From assembly GCA_015680685.1 (NCBI GenBank), contig MNCI01027477.1, forward strand, positions 365,161-429,160: a stretch of DNA of 64,000 nt, read 5' to 3'. Made by a program: the position numbers and the translations under genes. This document shows, piece by piece, positions 10,706 through 23,519 of this stretch. Numbering within the stretch: the first letter of the stretch is position 1; each line of letters opens with the position of its first letter. This stretch comes from Gnetum montanum. Taxonomy: Eukaryota > Streptophyta > Gnetopsida > Gnetales > Gnetaceae. A model generated the notes under the pieces. That model saw only the letters and a list, made by a program, of their open reading frames with translations, was not told the DNA's origin and made no database searches.

Positions 10706-12117
10706 GTAATGGCTGTAACATGTTTTGGTCTTCAAACATTCATTAACTTTCACCCAAAACATTCATCTACTAGTCCTAAATAAATACTCAATCTCATGAA
10801 AAAGGACTGATTATAAAACCTTGACTAAAAGTAGTTTGACATTGTATAGTAATATAAATGCCTATTCTTCAATGCATTGATATTGTTCTTTCTTTTCGTA
10901 AAATAACTTTTCCTATAGATCAATTGTGTAGATTTTTTAGTGAAGATCAAAGGAGCTAATATTATTCTCAAATTAATTCATGTGAATTAAGAAGTTCTAT
11001 AAGGTTTTTTTTTATTTATGAATGGATAGATCTAAGTCATAATACATTGGTTACTTTGAATATTAGTTTATTAAAGCATAACTTAAGAATAATGGTCATG
11101 ATTGGAGGGTAATGTTTTTAACATGTTTTGAAATTCAATAATTCATCAATATCCACTTGCATGTTATTGAACTATTCATTCTTATGCACTATCCATTCAA
11201 TTAAGGTTGAATTTTGTGTTAACTGTTAACTTGTATATGACCTATGAAATGTTAAATTTAGCTTAACTATTAACATTTGATCACATAGATATATAAATAT
11301 ACCCAACCTAGTTTTTAACTGTTATGGTTGTATTAATCTTTATTTAGGATTTCTTTTGCCATATTAGTCTTTTTAAAAGCATTTATTATTTTCTTTTATT
11401 GTTTCCTATTCATTCTTTCCCTATCATATCTCCTATTTTTTATCCTTTTCCCCTCTTTTTTTCCATTGTCTTTCTCAACCATGTATTCTATATGCTATGT
11501 TACTTTTTGTGTTTATTTGGTTGCTCTATTTTATTTTTTGCTAATGTATTTTCTTTTGTCCTTTTCACTAATTCATGTACAATGTCAGTTATTTGTAATA
11601 ATTAATGTAAAAAGTTAATGCTAGCCTTAATTGTTCATTTTTAATCCTATAAAGAGAATTCTAAAAGTGCTTTATATAATAGATTCAAGACTATCATTGA
11701 TGACTTTAATGTATATTAAAGTAGTTAGGACATTTCTCTCATCTGGAAGGTTTGAGGTTCAATCCTTACCATTGCTTATATATATGGATGTTCAACATAG
11801 ATGCAAGGATAGTCATAGTTACAAGAAAGTACAAGGTTCATAGGTAGCTATCTAGTTTGGACTTGTTAAACTAGAAATAAAGAATGTATATTCTAGATTA
11901 GTCCAACAAAAGCTTTTGGAAGAAGCAAATTGAGAAAATATCAAATGCTTCCAAGCAATAACAAGATGTATAAGAATATCAAAAAACATTAACAGTAATT
12001 TAACATGACAAAAGGTGTGGGTGATTTTGTGGATAATCTTTAGTGTAATAATAAGTAGATGATGAGTGTTAAAGACATATTGGATCCTTTTATCCACATA
12101 GCATTCCACGATAAAAG
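10706..12117 (+). other. Unannotated AT-rich interval
   Basis: I see no gene. A pyrimidine-rich patch at 11385-11560 is open in one frame, but its translation is low-complexity Phe/Leu/Ile and looks accidental. A degenerate tRNA-like segment is listed separately. Confidence 0.5.
11710..11772 (+). repeat. Possible tRNA-derived relic (SINE head or tRNA pseudogene)
   Basis: A B-box-like string GGTTCAATCC (11757-11766) follows GTAGTTAGGACA, which resembles a D arm. Between them CTCATCT could be an anticodon loop (CAT) closed by a weak stem. The acceptor and T stems pair only partly, so this is not a working tRNA. Confidence 0.25.
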
Positions 12118-13020
12118 TAAAAAGTAATTGATATAGATTTCATTACAAGGTTATCTTGTACTAGGAATGGAAAGGATGTTATCTTTGTGGTCATTAATCT
12201 TTCAATGAGGTCTTCTCATTCCATAGCTACAAAGGTATGGGGTAATGCTAAAGATATTTCTTAATTATTCTTTTCATAGATTGCCAAATTGCATGGTGTC
12301 CCAACAAAGATTGTTTCAGATAGAGATGCAAAATTTACTTTTAGATTTTAGCAAACTTTTCATAAGGACATGATAACTATGTTGAATCTAAGTTTAGTTG
12401 ATCATCCTTAGACATATGATCTATTAGTATAAAAATTATATTTTGTAAGATATGCTTAAAGTGTATGCCTTGGAGTATAGGGATAGTTGGGCTGGCTATC
12501 TATCATTGGAATAGTTTGCTTATAATAATTTTTGTCAAGCTAGTTTGAAAATAACTTAATATGACGTGTTGTATGGTAGACTTTGTTGTATACCTTTGTA
12601 TTAGGATACTTTAAAGGATCATCAACAAATCAACACAAACATTATGGAACGTGTAATAAAATGATTTAAGTAATTAAAAATAGCCTAAAGGAAACTTAGG
12701 ACATATATGTTAAGTATGAAAATAATAGAATAACTCCCTTGGAATTTAGTATTATAGACTTTTTCTTTCTCCAAATTTCTCATTAAAAGATATAATGAGA
12801 TTTGATAAAAAGAATAAGTTAGCACCTAGTTATATAGGACACTTTAATGTGTTAAGAAAAATCAGTGAAGTACCTTATTAGATCAATCTTTCTCCATAGC
12901 TTTAAGGAATCCACGATGTGTTTTATATTTTTATATTGAGAAATTATGCTTTGGATTCAAGTCATATGATTGATTAACAAGGTATACAACATCAACCGGA
13001 TGCAAGTTTTGTTAACTAGC
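12118..13020 (+). pseudogene. Integrase relic of a chromovirus-type Ty3/gypsy element
   Basis: Fragments of an integrase core and C-terminus that differ from the Athila copies. GKDVIFVVINLS near 12170 and KLHGVPTKIVSDRDAKFTF near 12283-12340 match the chromovirus core (KxHGxPxxIVSDRDxxF). Then come a degenerate DHP motif, an AYNN-like stretch near 12525, and LRNYALDSSHMID near 12935-12975, which corresponds to the HVSQLRKY..DPSHV block near the chromovirus integrase C-terminus. Stops and frameshifts are dense. No LTR, RT or chromodomain is seen on either side, so it is a fragment. Confidence 0.7.
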
Positions 13021-13292
13021 TTATTTAAATTATTAACTGTATGGGAAAACAATAAAAAATAAAGCTAATACCAATGGTAAAGATTATGTGGGATAAACAT
13101 GGTACTTAAGAAGTTTGGAGATTGAAAAAGATTTGCCTAATACTTTGGCTTAATGCAAAAGCAGGCAATGCTACAGTTAGCATCCTACTTGCGATGAATA
13201 TATCATCTTTCAAATACCACAAATGTATATACTGCAATGCTGAATCTAACTTATATTCTTAGATCACAGCTTACGAGCTTGTGTGTTTGCAG

Positions 13293-15066
13293 GGTGCGTA
13301 TGTTGGCTTACAGTCCTCTAGCAATGGGCTTACTTTCTGGAAAATATTTTGATTACCGAGGTGGGCCACCTGATGCTCGGTTTAAACTTTTCAAAGGCAA
13401 GGGAATAGTTCTTTTTCCTTTTTGTTTCAAAATTAATGATTGGGCATCTCCTCAACAGCTCTGAATGAAATCTGATTTGTTAGGATATGTGCTGTTTACA
13501 GGAAAATATGCAGAAGGAGAATCAAGATATAGTTTCTCAACGAAAAATGTTGTTGCTGCAATCAAGGCGAGATTGATTTGTAATCAGTATATGCGAGTTT
13601 TTGTTTTGAAATTTGGATTAGCATTTGGCATGTGAAGTTACTAGTTAGTTGAATCAGTACCTAAAATGAGTGAGTGCCTAAAATCTAGTTTAGAGAACTA
13701 CTTTTGGTTGCCAAATTGCATTTAATATGAAACGACCTTTTCTTTCATTTATTTTCACGGTCAACGTTTATATTTGTTATCCATATTGCCTACTTCCCAA
13801 CAATAGGAAGCTGTAGAATAATTTTTGCAGTTAAAGGCTTTGCAATTAAACTGGAATTTCTTTTTGCCTTTAAATGTAGATTAAATATACGAAAGCGAAC
13901 ATTTTTGAAAACAGTAATTGGGAAATGAATTCAATAATCTATTCAAGAATCAATTCAGTCGTATACAATGATCATTGGAATTCTGTCTCTTATGTATTAT
14001 CAACTGATGTTTGCAATCCTAAATCTGGATCATGATGTTTGGAATTTGTATGTTGCCTTTTTTCTATTAAGCATTTAATATCTAAAATATCATAATGGAT
14101 TTCACTTGACAGGAATATATGCACATAGCTGAAAAATATTGCACGAATCCAGTGATGCTTGCTCTAGGTATGGATTTTTTTCTTATATTTATTGAAACTA
14201 AAATTATTTATTATACCTGCCCAACTTCAACACTTCTGTCTTAGCACCCACCTTCTACGCATTTTAATTTCTTCAATGCATGTCTGGGATACTAAGAAGA
14301 TGGCAGCTGTACATAGTATCTATGTAATAGACATGAAACTAACAAGGTTGGAAGCTCATTTTTCAATTACAATGTTCGATGCTTTGTTACCTTAAAGGTT
14401 TATGTTTCCGATTAAATTTTATTTTTTTTCTGGTGGTTTTAAAATCTAGTTCTCTGTGTGCTGATGTCACAGGTGGTCAATTTTGCAGCGTTCCTAAGCA
14501 AGGGAACTGAACAAAATTTTGATCAGGAAAAGTTACACATCTCAATGTTTAAAATATTTCGTTCTTTTGAATTTGACAAATACCGCAACATGATTGTCCC
14601 ATACAAATGAGTGCAGTTTTTTTCTTCGGTGTTGGTTTTGTTGTTTAATTGTCCACTATAACGACTACTTAAGGGCTTTTTGAACATTTAAAGAATGTGT
14701 GTAAAAGTCTTTCAAATCTTTAGAAGGTTTTGAATTTGATATTTTGATGTTTCATTTGGATTTGCATTTTAAAATGGATGAAAATCGTTAAAAAGAAATA
14801 GCAGGAGTTGATTCATCATATTTTTATTTGGGGCATACATTTTGTATGGTTTCCTTATTTTGGGACATATAGTTGCATATTAAATATGCTTATCTATGCG
14901 GTTTTTATTCCAGTGAGGCATCCTTTAGAAGCAAGTGCTGTGTTTGAAGCAACAAAGTTATCTCAGTTGAGGGAGATATTGAAGTCCTGTGAAATACTAA
15001 CTTACACCTGAAGTTAGCTCGGAGCTTGATGAAGTTCATAACAAGTACCCAAATCCTTGTCCATAG
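13293..15066 (+). pseudogene. 3'-terminal exons of an aldo/keto reductase (Tas-like), frameshifted
   Basis: Four exon-like blocks join in phase: 13293-13396 (LAYSPLAMGLLSGKYF...), 13502-13566 (KYAEGESRYSFSTKNVVAAIK), 14113-14167 (EYMHIAEKYCTNPVMLAL) and 14914-15066 (VRHPLEASAVFEATKLSQL...). They correspond to the C-terminal third of NADP-dependent aldo/keto reductases of the Tas-like plant group: LAYSPL...SGKY, the cofactor-binding GATK..QL motif (here EATK, Gly to Glu) and the terminal KYPNPCP. The first two exons are followed by GC, not GT, donors. A 1-nt insertion near 14997-15000 gives an early TGA at 15009; the original tail is readable in the next frame to TAG at 15064. Blocks 3 and 4 also join about four residues short of the family. 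The catalytic N-terminal exons are not in the window, so this is a truncated pseudogene or the end of a gene with a very long, retrotransposon-filled intron. Confidence 0.75.
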
Positions 15067-18000
15067 GTTTTCCTTGTTCAATGTTCCTATTGTACAATGA
15101 ATTTTTTATGAAAAGCTGCTACCTATTAAACATAAAAATATTTTTTACCTGTTTTCTGGTCAATTACGAACTAAACATGAATTTTGAAACCATTGAATTT
15201 TTATTTAGGTAAGATTTGAAATACAGGCCATTGTCATCGTTGAATGCACCAGTCATATTCCTCTTCTTTATTCTTCATTCTGACTACATTCTGACTACAG
15301 GATGATATTTAGAAGCACGTGTACTTTTACAAATTCATGCCCAGAATTGTTAAATTGTGACATCAGAAATGAGAAAAAATTGTTTAGCTAACGATTAATT
15401 CATGATATTAAACAGCATTTAGAGGAAAATTGGAGGGAAAAAAACTAGTATTTCTTTGTAAGGTCCTTTGCATTAGTATGATAGTGAGGCATGGTTGTTC
15501 CAAGCCACTACATTTTTTAAAATAATATTTACTTTCAAAACATGCAGTCAAATTATTACTTTATGGTCTATCAAAATTATAGTTTAACATTTCATTAGAC
15601 ATCAAAAAGTTAATACCATCAATTCTAAAACAATGAATATAATATTCAAATCACAAGCACAGGCCAATCTTTTCAAGTGTACCAAGCAAAAATCAAGGGT
15701 TTTTAATAAAAAAGAAAAAAATAAATAACATGCTCAGATCCATATACATCAAATTATAAGAAAGGATCATAGCTACATATGTTATCAAAATACAGTATAA
15801 TCAAATAGAATAACAAATGGGGATTAGAACTCAAAACAATTTGACTATAATTACATCTCAAGACATAGCCAACAGGATATTTTAGAGGAATTATTAAAGA
15901 ATATAGTGCTGAATGTAGCCACTCAAAAGATGTTAGGCTTTCACTCATCCACTACCCCTCCTAGGTTAAGCCTCTAGGTGATCCTTTTTATAAAGAAATA
16001 TAATAGAGTTGAAATTTGATAGTAAGACATCTGAAAAATTTACTTCTTAAAGCTCTACCATCTGGCAATCTAATCATACTACCTGCTGGCAAATATCAAA
16101 AGAGCTAATACAATAAATACCATAAAGAACTTGTTCAATGAAAAATGAATTTTACAACAAAGCACTTTTCATTCAAACTTGAAATTCTTTTGCCTCATTG
16201 AATTGTATTTTTACTAAAATTGAAGAAAGGATTGGAATTTCTATACCAAATTCCTTTGCATCTCTAAAATTGTCCTACAACAACTTTCCATGCCAAAGCT
16301 TTTACCATAAAAGTACCACTGGCTGCAAAAATAAATCAAAATACCATAGCTAAACAAACTATCAATAAATAACAATGGAATCAAAGCATAAGAGTTTTAG
16401 TTAAACTCTGCCGTGGATGTCAAAGTTGACTTGAGTCCAAGATTTTTGCATACTAAGAGCTTAACGACTTCCCGTGTGAATGCGAACCTATGCAAATTAT
16501 TCTGGAAAACCAGAGGCTTTATATATATATATATATTTTTCAAATGGTATAATCCTCGAAATAGGCTCAGCCAACTACGCCATGAAGGTTCGACTCCAAG
16601 TAAAATCCAACGGTGTTAAGAAATTACAACCACCGCATGAAACTTAATGCTCACCCTCATTTGAATATGATTGGAATAAGAGTCCAAACATTGGCAATTT
16701 TTGATAATCCTGCATCACCTTGCGGGAAATAACCAGCAGTACAATTGTCCTCAATAGAATATAAATTTTTAGGGATCCAACAATTCACTATTACATTTAT
16801 AACTTGTCATGCATAGGCACATGTGATTGTGTTACAGCATATTATATCACAAGGAACTCATTGATTTATCACAAGATCTAAGCTTCACTTGGTTTAGGGT
16901 CAATACACAATACACAAGCCCTTAGTTTAATTGGATTTAAGTCAAATTTTACAGTTCAATATATCGATAGAACATGATTTGTACATACCCGGTCTCTTTT
17001 TTAGATTCAGTACTTAAGAAAATATGGATTAATACACAAAAATCTGAAAAACCAGCCTTCCATCCAAAGAAAAGGTGAAATGATTTGAGCAGATACCTGG
17101 CATTTACAAAGATTTTAATTTAAACCCACCAGAATTAGATGTCTAAAGAACATCACAAAAGCTGGCAAGCCAACCAGCTTCCAAGGCAGCATTACAGTGT
17201 ACAAATTTTTTATTCTTAAATCAGCATTCTCAAAAGTAAAGCGTTCCTCTAATGTCTCATGGAAGGCTGGTATAAAGTCTCATTCAATGCTGTAAATTAC
17301 CGTGGCTGATGGATGATGGATAAAACTGATATATTCAGAGAGCAAAAATGCTGACTGCTGGTAGAAATCCTTTTCCTGAAAACAAAAATCGCACAAAACT
17401 GAAATGCACCGTACAATAATTTTTTTTAGAAAATCATTATGATGCAACAACACAAACCCGTGCAAAGAAAAAAGAAAAAAGTAAAAACATGTACAAATAG
17501 AAGCTAAGTTGCATGTAAATGAAATTGAATTGAAATACTTTTACGTCTCTGGATAGTCTAAAGAGATTCTTTAGATCTATTCAACAAAAACCAGTCTTCA
17601 AACGATTATCTCAGCACAAACTGGAGAAGTGAAGATCAAAATGCCACTAGAATGCATTCTTTTACAGCCTGTTCTTAATAAACGCTAGTTGCCAATGTTA
17701 CCAGACATCACAGTAAACTAGTTGCCAAGGTTTACCGTTTATCGTATAACTTTTTAAAAACAATTTTATCAAGTGACTACGGATTTATCCCCAAGAAAGA
17801 AAGGACCTTCAAACACAGATCATTTAAAAAACGAAAAGAGAAGAAGAAGACGAAGAGAATGTAACAAAGAGTGCATCAAATGTTACACATTCCCACGAAC
17901 CACAATAAAGCAAGGGTTCAATTAAATAAAATTACCCTTTCCATTGCAAACAGAAACAGTGCAAATAAAACACCCGATATGAATAAACGTAAGCGAAACG

Positions 18001-18600
18001 TAAAGCTAAATTTCATCTGGGAGATTCGAGCATTTAACTTCCCGCTTAACAAACAAACCAACATGAAAACCATCTAAACAAGTACTTCAAAAATTCATGA
18101 ACGATCTTGGTTTGATATATATTCCTTTTAAAGATTGATTGTACCAGGAGTAATCAACAGTAAACTGATGATTTAATATTTTTTCCAGAATTGACTAGTT
18201 CATGAAAAATGTTGAAATGGTTTGAAATTTTTCCCAGATTTCTGGTAGAAAATTGAAATAATTGGTGAAGATCATTCGCCTCGTATTGTATTCTAAGATG
18301 ATATGAAGCTACATAAAAAATGACATTAAGATGGAAAAATATTAAGGTGGAGAAATCGTCATGATATTCAAGAAGCCATAATAATTACCGGTTGGTCTAG
18401 AGAAAATGATCTTGAAAGAAAGACAACCGTTCCCTGATTTTCAAAAGCTTAAAAATTGGGAAAGAAACCACTAGTTTCAAAGATAAAAAATTCCGTACAT
18501 TTAGACGAGAAGCCCTGATTCTAAATCTTTCCACACCGTGGCAATTAAGCATCATGCGCCTAATAGTATTATTAAACTGATGATCAACGATGAAGAATCA
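15067..18600. other. Interval with no recognisable gene
   Basis: AT-rich DNA after the reductase exons. It holds a short (AT)n microsatellite at 16520-16536 and scattered A-rich tracts. No retroelement domain is visible on either strand. A weak candidate exon on the minus strand is listed separately. Confidence 0.5.
17279..17378 (-). other. Possible exon of an unknown gene
   Basis: On the minus strand a good acceptor (pyrimidine run, then TTTTCAG) is followed by an open stretch coding EKDFYQQSAFLLSEYISF and ending in a stop about 30 codons on. The composition looks more like coding DNA than its surroundings. I do not recognise the protein, and no partner exons were found at higher coordinates. 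Confidence 0.2.
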
Positions 18601-18639
18601 GTGAGATTACATAGATATATTATTACATAGAGAACTTAA

Positions 18640-18881
18640 CAATGTTAAAGGTAGGTTCGCAAATAATGATATTGATCTTCTAACTGATGGACAAATTATA
18701 ACAGCTGTTTTCATAATGAAACTAATAAAGCACTAGGTCCTGATGGTTTCTCGGTGGATTTCTATAAAAAAATTTGACATATCGTTGGCAGAGATATACA
18801 AGATACAATACATGAATTTTGGAAATGTAGACATCTATTGAAATCTTTTAATTCTACCTGCATTACTTCAATTCCAAAGAT
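18640..18881 (+). pseudogene. LINE (L1-like) reverse transcriptase fragment
   Basis: One frame from about 18716 reads KALGPDGFSVDFYKKI, a stop at a Trp position, HIVGRDIQDTIHEFWKCRH, then LLKSFNSTCITSIPK. The PGPDGF and F..YN/STxIxxIPK pattern is the N-terminal part of a plant L1-type RT. Upstream, TDGQIITAVF lies in another frame. The fragment stops abruptly where the truncated LTR of element B begins. Confidence 0.8.
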
Positions 18882-19587
18882 AGTTTTAGTTTTCAATTTT
18901 TGATAGTCTTTCTTAAAGTTCTGTTATCCCCAATGTATGCCCACAGTGTGATGTTTGTAATCATACGGCACCTTTGTTTGAGTGTGACATACTTGGATAT
19001 GTTACATTACTAGCAATAAAGATCAAGATTACTTCCAGCATTGTAGCATCCACTTAGATTATTATTACTTTTAATTGTTAATTATTTACTATTTTCTTTA
19101 GTTAACATTTCCATTTATTGCTATTTACTATTCCTATTATTAAGCAAAATGCGTACACCTTAATCATGAGCGTTTAAGTGTAAGTACTTGGCAATTCAAT
19201 AGTGTATTGTTTGGCACACCTAGTGACATACACTTGGCAATCCCAAAAGTAGTCTCATGAAGTCTAAGACATGTATGGATGATTAAGAGCAAATACCCAT
19301 TGCACGTAGGCTAGTTAGATTTCACTTTCCATTGTTTATTAGCTTAATTAATTTATCTCTTTATCATCAATAGGAGTAGCATAGAATTAGACAACATCAT
19401 ATGCCTCAGTTTGGACTAAACCATACGTGACAAAGCCATCACTAGTCCAAGTGGAAAGATAGTGAATTACAATCAAAGCATAATGATCTAGATACCACAA
19501 CTAGTCCCATCCACAGAATTCGACCAAATCATGCGTGAATGCTTATGATTCATATGGTTGGATGTAGGGGTACCTCGTTGCTCATCA
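18880..19587 (+). repeat. 5' LTR of element B, lacking its first ~167 bp
   Basis: Aligns along its length with 27142-27847 of the 3' LTR and ends CTCATCA. The start of the LTR (TGATGAG and the U3 promoter) is missing and LINE sequence takes its place. Confidence 0.85.
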
Positions 19588-19588
19588 T

Positions 19589-19606
19589 TGGCATTGTTAC
19601 TAGGGA
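19589..19606 (+). other. Primer-binding site of element B (tRNA-Asp type)
   Basis: TGGCATTGTTACTAGGGA begins one base after the LTR end. Plant tRNA-Asp(GTC) gives the ideal site TGGCGCCGTTGCCGGGGA; 12 of 18 positions match and all six differences are C-to-T or G-to-A transitions. Confidence 0.8.
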
Positions 19607-19712
19607 TTGTGCTAGTTATCTAAATAAGTTATATTATACATGATTGTTGTAAAGGTGTTAACAATATATCTTTCAAAAAATATTAACTCACACACAACAT
19701 AAACTAGCAACA

Positions 19713-22100
19713 ATGTCTCTCTTACATGGAAGTGACAATGCACTATATAGTGAACACATTCATTGGAGAAATAACGAGATATACAATAAAAAAAATTGGA
19801 GTGACCAACTTTATATAGGAATTTCTTATGATCATGACCACCCTGACGACACTCAAAGACTACATTCACCTAAGGCAAACAATCTTGGAGGAGATGACAT
19901 AGGTCCTATATTAGGGAAGGCCTCAAGGCCTAAGATCTCCTCAAAACTAAGAAACGATAAATTAAGGGATGTTGGGGAACACCATAGAAGCCATGGCAAT
20001 TCTTCTTGTTCATGATCTTCCTCTTTCCCTTCAACATCTAGTTCTAACAAAGATGAACATAGGTATAGCGATAGAGCTTCACTAAAGGGTCGAATTAAAA
20101 ATCAAAATCAAACCCATGAAAAGATCAAAGACATTATCATGAACCTAGATAGCATCATCACGATCAAACACATAGAGATAGAAATTTCCCTCACAACCTA
20201 TTTGATGATAATGAACCCTTGCTGGCCACTAAGAGCCTAATGTAGATCATAGAGAAAGTAAAGATATCTCATAGGCATTGCAAAAAGAGGTGTCTACCTA
20301 ATCTTGACATGAATAATATTCCTAAATTTGTAGGAGGCTATGATTTAGATCTGCAACATCATTTACAAGCCTTCCATGATGCTTGTGCTTTCTACAACAT
20401 CAAAAGTGGGTGGTAAAAGCTTAAGCTCTTTCCAAGGACACTAGTTGATAGAGCCAAAGTGTGGTATAGATCGTTGAGACCAAATTCAATTTGACGATGG
20501 TCCACAATGCTAGAGCTATTCAAAGAGAAATACCAAACCTATGCAAGAGTGTCCAGCCTGAGGAAATGGATCCAAGAGTGAAAGCAGAATAACATGAACC
20601 CTTGGACATGGCCTTAGATAGATATTATGCCTTAGTAAATAGATGCCCAAGCCATGGTTTCTATTAGGAGAGGCAATGTTTCCACATCATTGATGGACTT
20701 TGTAATGAAACAAGGAAAACCCTTGGGAGCTATGCCTCAGGGCAATTATATGAGCTCCAAGCCCATCAAATTTGAGAGCTAATCGAGCATGTGGCAAAAG
20801 AATAAGGATAGATATACAAATGGGATAATGTTGAGAAATATCAATGGGACCCACCTCTTCAATAGAAGGAGGTCTAGCTCTATGATAAGAAGAACGAAAC
20901 CACTCTTGATAAGGTGATTCCACAACAAACCTTGCCAATATAGGAGTCTATTGATGAACTAGAAGCAAAGTTTAATAGGATGTCCAAATGGATATATGAA
21001 AATGTACCAATTCTCATTGAGATGGTCAAGGAGAGGATCATGCAAAAAAAGCTAGGCAATCACAATAAACAAAGGATACAGAACCAAGAAACAGCTAGGA
21101 ACACTTTTCAGCAAATTGAAAAACTAACTAAAGAAAGTGATGCTATGGACTCAACCATAGACGAAGATAAAGGATGTAACATCTACATATATGACCATCT
21201 GAAGGGCCATTTCCTAGTCTTGTTGCATCTAAAGGAGTATTGGGAAAGTGCCTTAAATTTGAAGTTTGTGCAAAAACACATGCCCAAGAGATTTCCTTTG
21301 CCACAAGGTAATTATAGACAGTCCCATAAGAGATCATACCATCCTAAGGGGACTTATTACTAGCCTCAACATGGTCATTAATCGTAGTGGCAACAACTAG
21401 AGTCGTGGGGAAAGCCATTACCAAATCAACCCTATCCACTAAAACCACCAAGATATTATGTTTAACACCATGTTTCTTCAATAAGTTCTACATCCTCTAC
21501 TTCAAATCACCACTACCATTCTCCCAAGTACCATCAATCCATGACATCCCTTGAAGGATCACCATCTTATGCCTCTTACCATCTATCCTAGCCTCAATAT
21601 TTTCATACTCCACCTCATCACATGCCACTAGCAAGGACATAGAAAGGATTCTCATCACAATATCAACAAACGAATGTCACTTGTACTACAAATGTGCATC
21701 AACATGTTGATACTTGTGGGTCTCAACCACAACATCGAAAATGTCCCTTTTGGAGGAAAGGGCATAAGCCAAAGTAGACCACACATGAACCCACCATATC
21801 ATTTGAGCCAACACAATGCCAATTTGGTGCACCACCTTCCTTATCTCAACCAACATCCTCTAATCATACACAAGGGCCATCATCCATCATTATTCCAATC
21901 CCAAACCCAAGGAATGAATCTAACAGTATGGGGAGATAAACAAATCTATGCATACCATATCCTAATCAAGGATGCAGTCATGGGCCAGACATCCATAACG
22001 TTAACACACCTTAGACCCTGACCCACCATACATTTAACAATCAAGTGTGTGACCAATGATTTTTCTACTCAACCACCACATCGCCAATAGACACCTAGTG
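19713..22100 (+). pseudogene. Element B gag (degenerate)
   Basis: Begins MSLLHGSDNALYSEH at 19713 and is open to 20012. The core Gag domain follows in fragments: IPKFVGGYDLDLQHHLQAF near 20310-20370, KLKLFPRTLVDRAKVWYRSL near 20420-20480, LFKEKYQTYARVSSL near 20518. These match the retrotransposon Gag domain (IP.F.G....HLQAFH...W...L). A knuckle remnant GCNIYIYDHLKGHF at 21174-21215 lacks the second Cys. The tail to about 22100 is rich in Gln, His, Pro and Ser. The following protease has been lost. Confidence 0.8.
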
Positions 22101-22683
22101 GCTAGGGCATGAATGGTTACCAATGATTCATACATGCATGTATCCTATTTATCCACTTATTAATCGTTGTCATAGCCAAATGTTTAGTCATGGGGGTTAT
22201 TCCCCATTCTAATCTTTAGGATTCTTAAGTGATCATGTTGTCCACTAAGGTAAGGTTTTTTCTATGTTGTTAAGTCATAAGGAACTGATTATTCAAATAT
22301 TGAGACCATGCCATCCATCCACTCATTCCATTAATAAGAGGTTCTTTCCCTAGTCATAATGATAATCTTTTCAATTATCCAACAAAATAATAAATCTATC
22401 ATCATTGTGTCTAGCTAGAAGAGTGCAAAACCAAGGTAGAATGTGAAGGGTGTGACATAAATGGGATTTGTAAATTGTCTTTGACCACTTCTGTATGTTC
22501 TATCATGTTGCTAAGGTTATAACCATATCCTTGTAGATCTAACAGAAAATGAGAGTAAGAGTAACCTAAAACAACACTAAATAAACTTTTACAGGTTCCA
22601 CTGGAAAGACATGTATCCATGCTTGAAGGTTGGCAGCTTCTCAGAATCAAGAAAAGAGAGAGTGAAAAGGAAATGAAAAATGT

Positions 22684-22887
22684 ATGTGTGCCATAAATAA
22701 AGCTCCTCCCATAGACAAAACATCAAGTGATGTTACTCCTTGCAACTATGATAGTCTTATGGTTGCCCACCGACAGGATGCCATGATGCAATGTCTCTGC
22801 AATGTGGTGTGGACTTGGTTTGAATCTTGGAAAGGACTCATGATTATTCAACCAACAACACACAAGGTTTCATTGTTCCCATGGTAA
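22684..22887 (+). other. Small spacer ORF with VVWTWFESW, copy B
   Basis: A 67-codon open stretch with counterparts in D (44645-44905) and, broken, in C (about 36058-36250). Shared text includes NVVWTWFESW and an upstream SD.T.CN.DSL. Three copies keep it in the same place, but it could simply be a conserved noncoding block. No known family recognised. Confidence 0.35.
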
Positions 22888-23519
22888 GACACTTAATGTT
22901 CCAATTTCTAAAATTCTTTCTACATTCCACCTCATCTCGTTGTCCAAGTGATCATAACTTGTGCTTTTGTGTAAGATAGAGTTATTATCTTGAATTGGTG
23001 ATTTTAACATGTGTCTTTTGTTTCATAGGTATGCATTGCATTCAATTCTTTTAGTACCTAAGAACATTTTGAGGTGTGGTTACACAAGGGCATCATAGGC
23101 TAGAGCCTGCTTTAGAGAGGATCCACTTATGTAGCTTTTGTGACTTGTACTTGTTTGACACAACCACATCATTCTTTACCCTCCAAGCACTCAATCGTTA
23201 TATTTTGTTATTTTCCATTCCATATCACATGATCCATCCACAACTTCAATTTCAATGCCCTTTTTCTTGCTCATTCTGGTGCTTTTCACATCGATGACTC
23301 CAAATTATCACACTTCCAATGTCTCAAAATAATTTTCCACTTACCCAGAACTATGGACCTAACCTCAGACCTTTGAACAGATCATAGAGCTTTAGCTTCC
23401 ATGCTCAACTACCCAATTTGGTGAAAATTCATTAACCCTAATGTTGCCTACCTGACGTCAAGTCTGACATGATGTCGCATACCCAACATTGGGTACCTAA
23501 TGTTAGGTTGCATACAAAC

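Noticed and set aside
11399-11605. Hydrophobic 68-codon open frame suggesting a membrane peptide
   Set aside because: It lies in a T-rich low-complexity patch that yields Phe/Leu/Ile automatically; no homologue in other copies.
16558-16600. tRNA gene suggested by a perfect B box GGTTCGACTCC
   Set aside because: No A box at the right distance and no cloverleaf could be drawn; isolated match.
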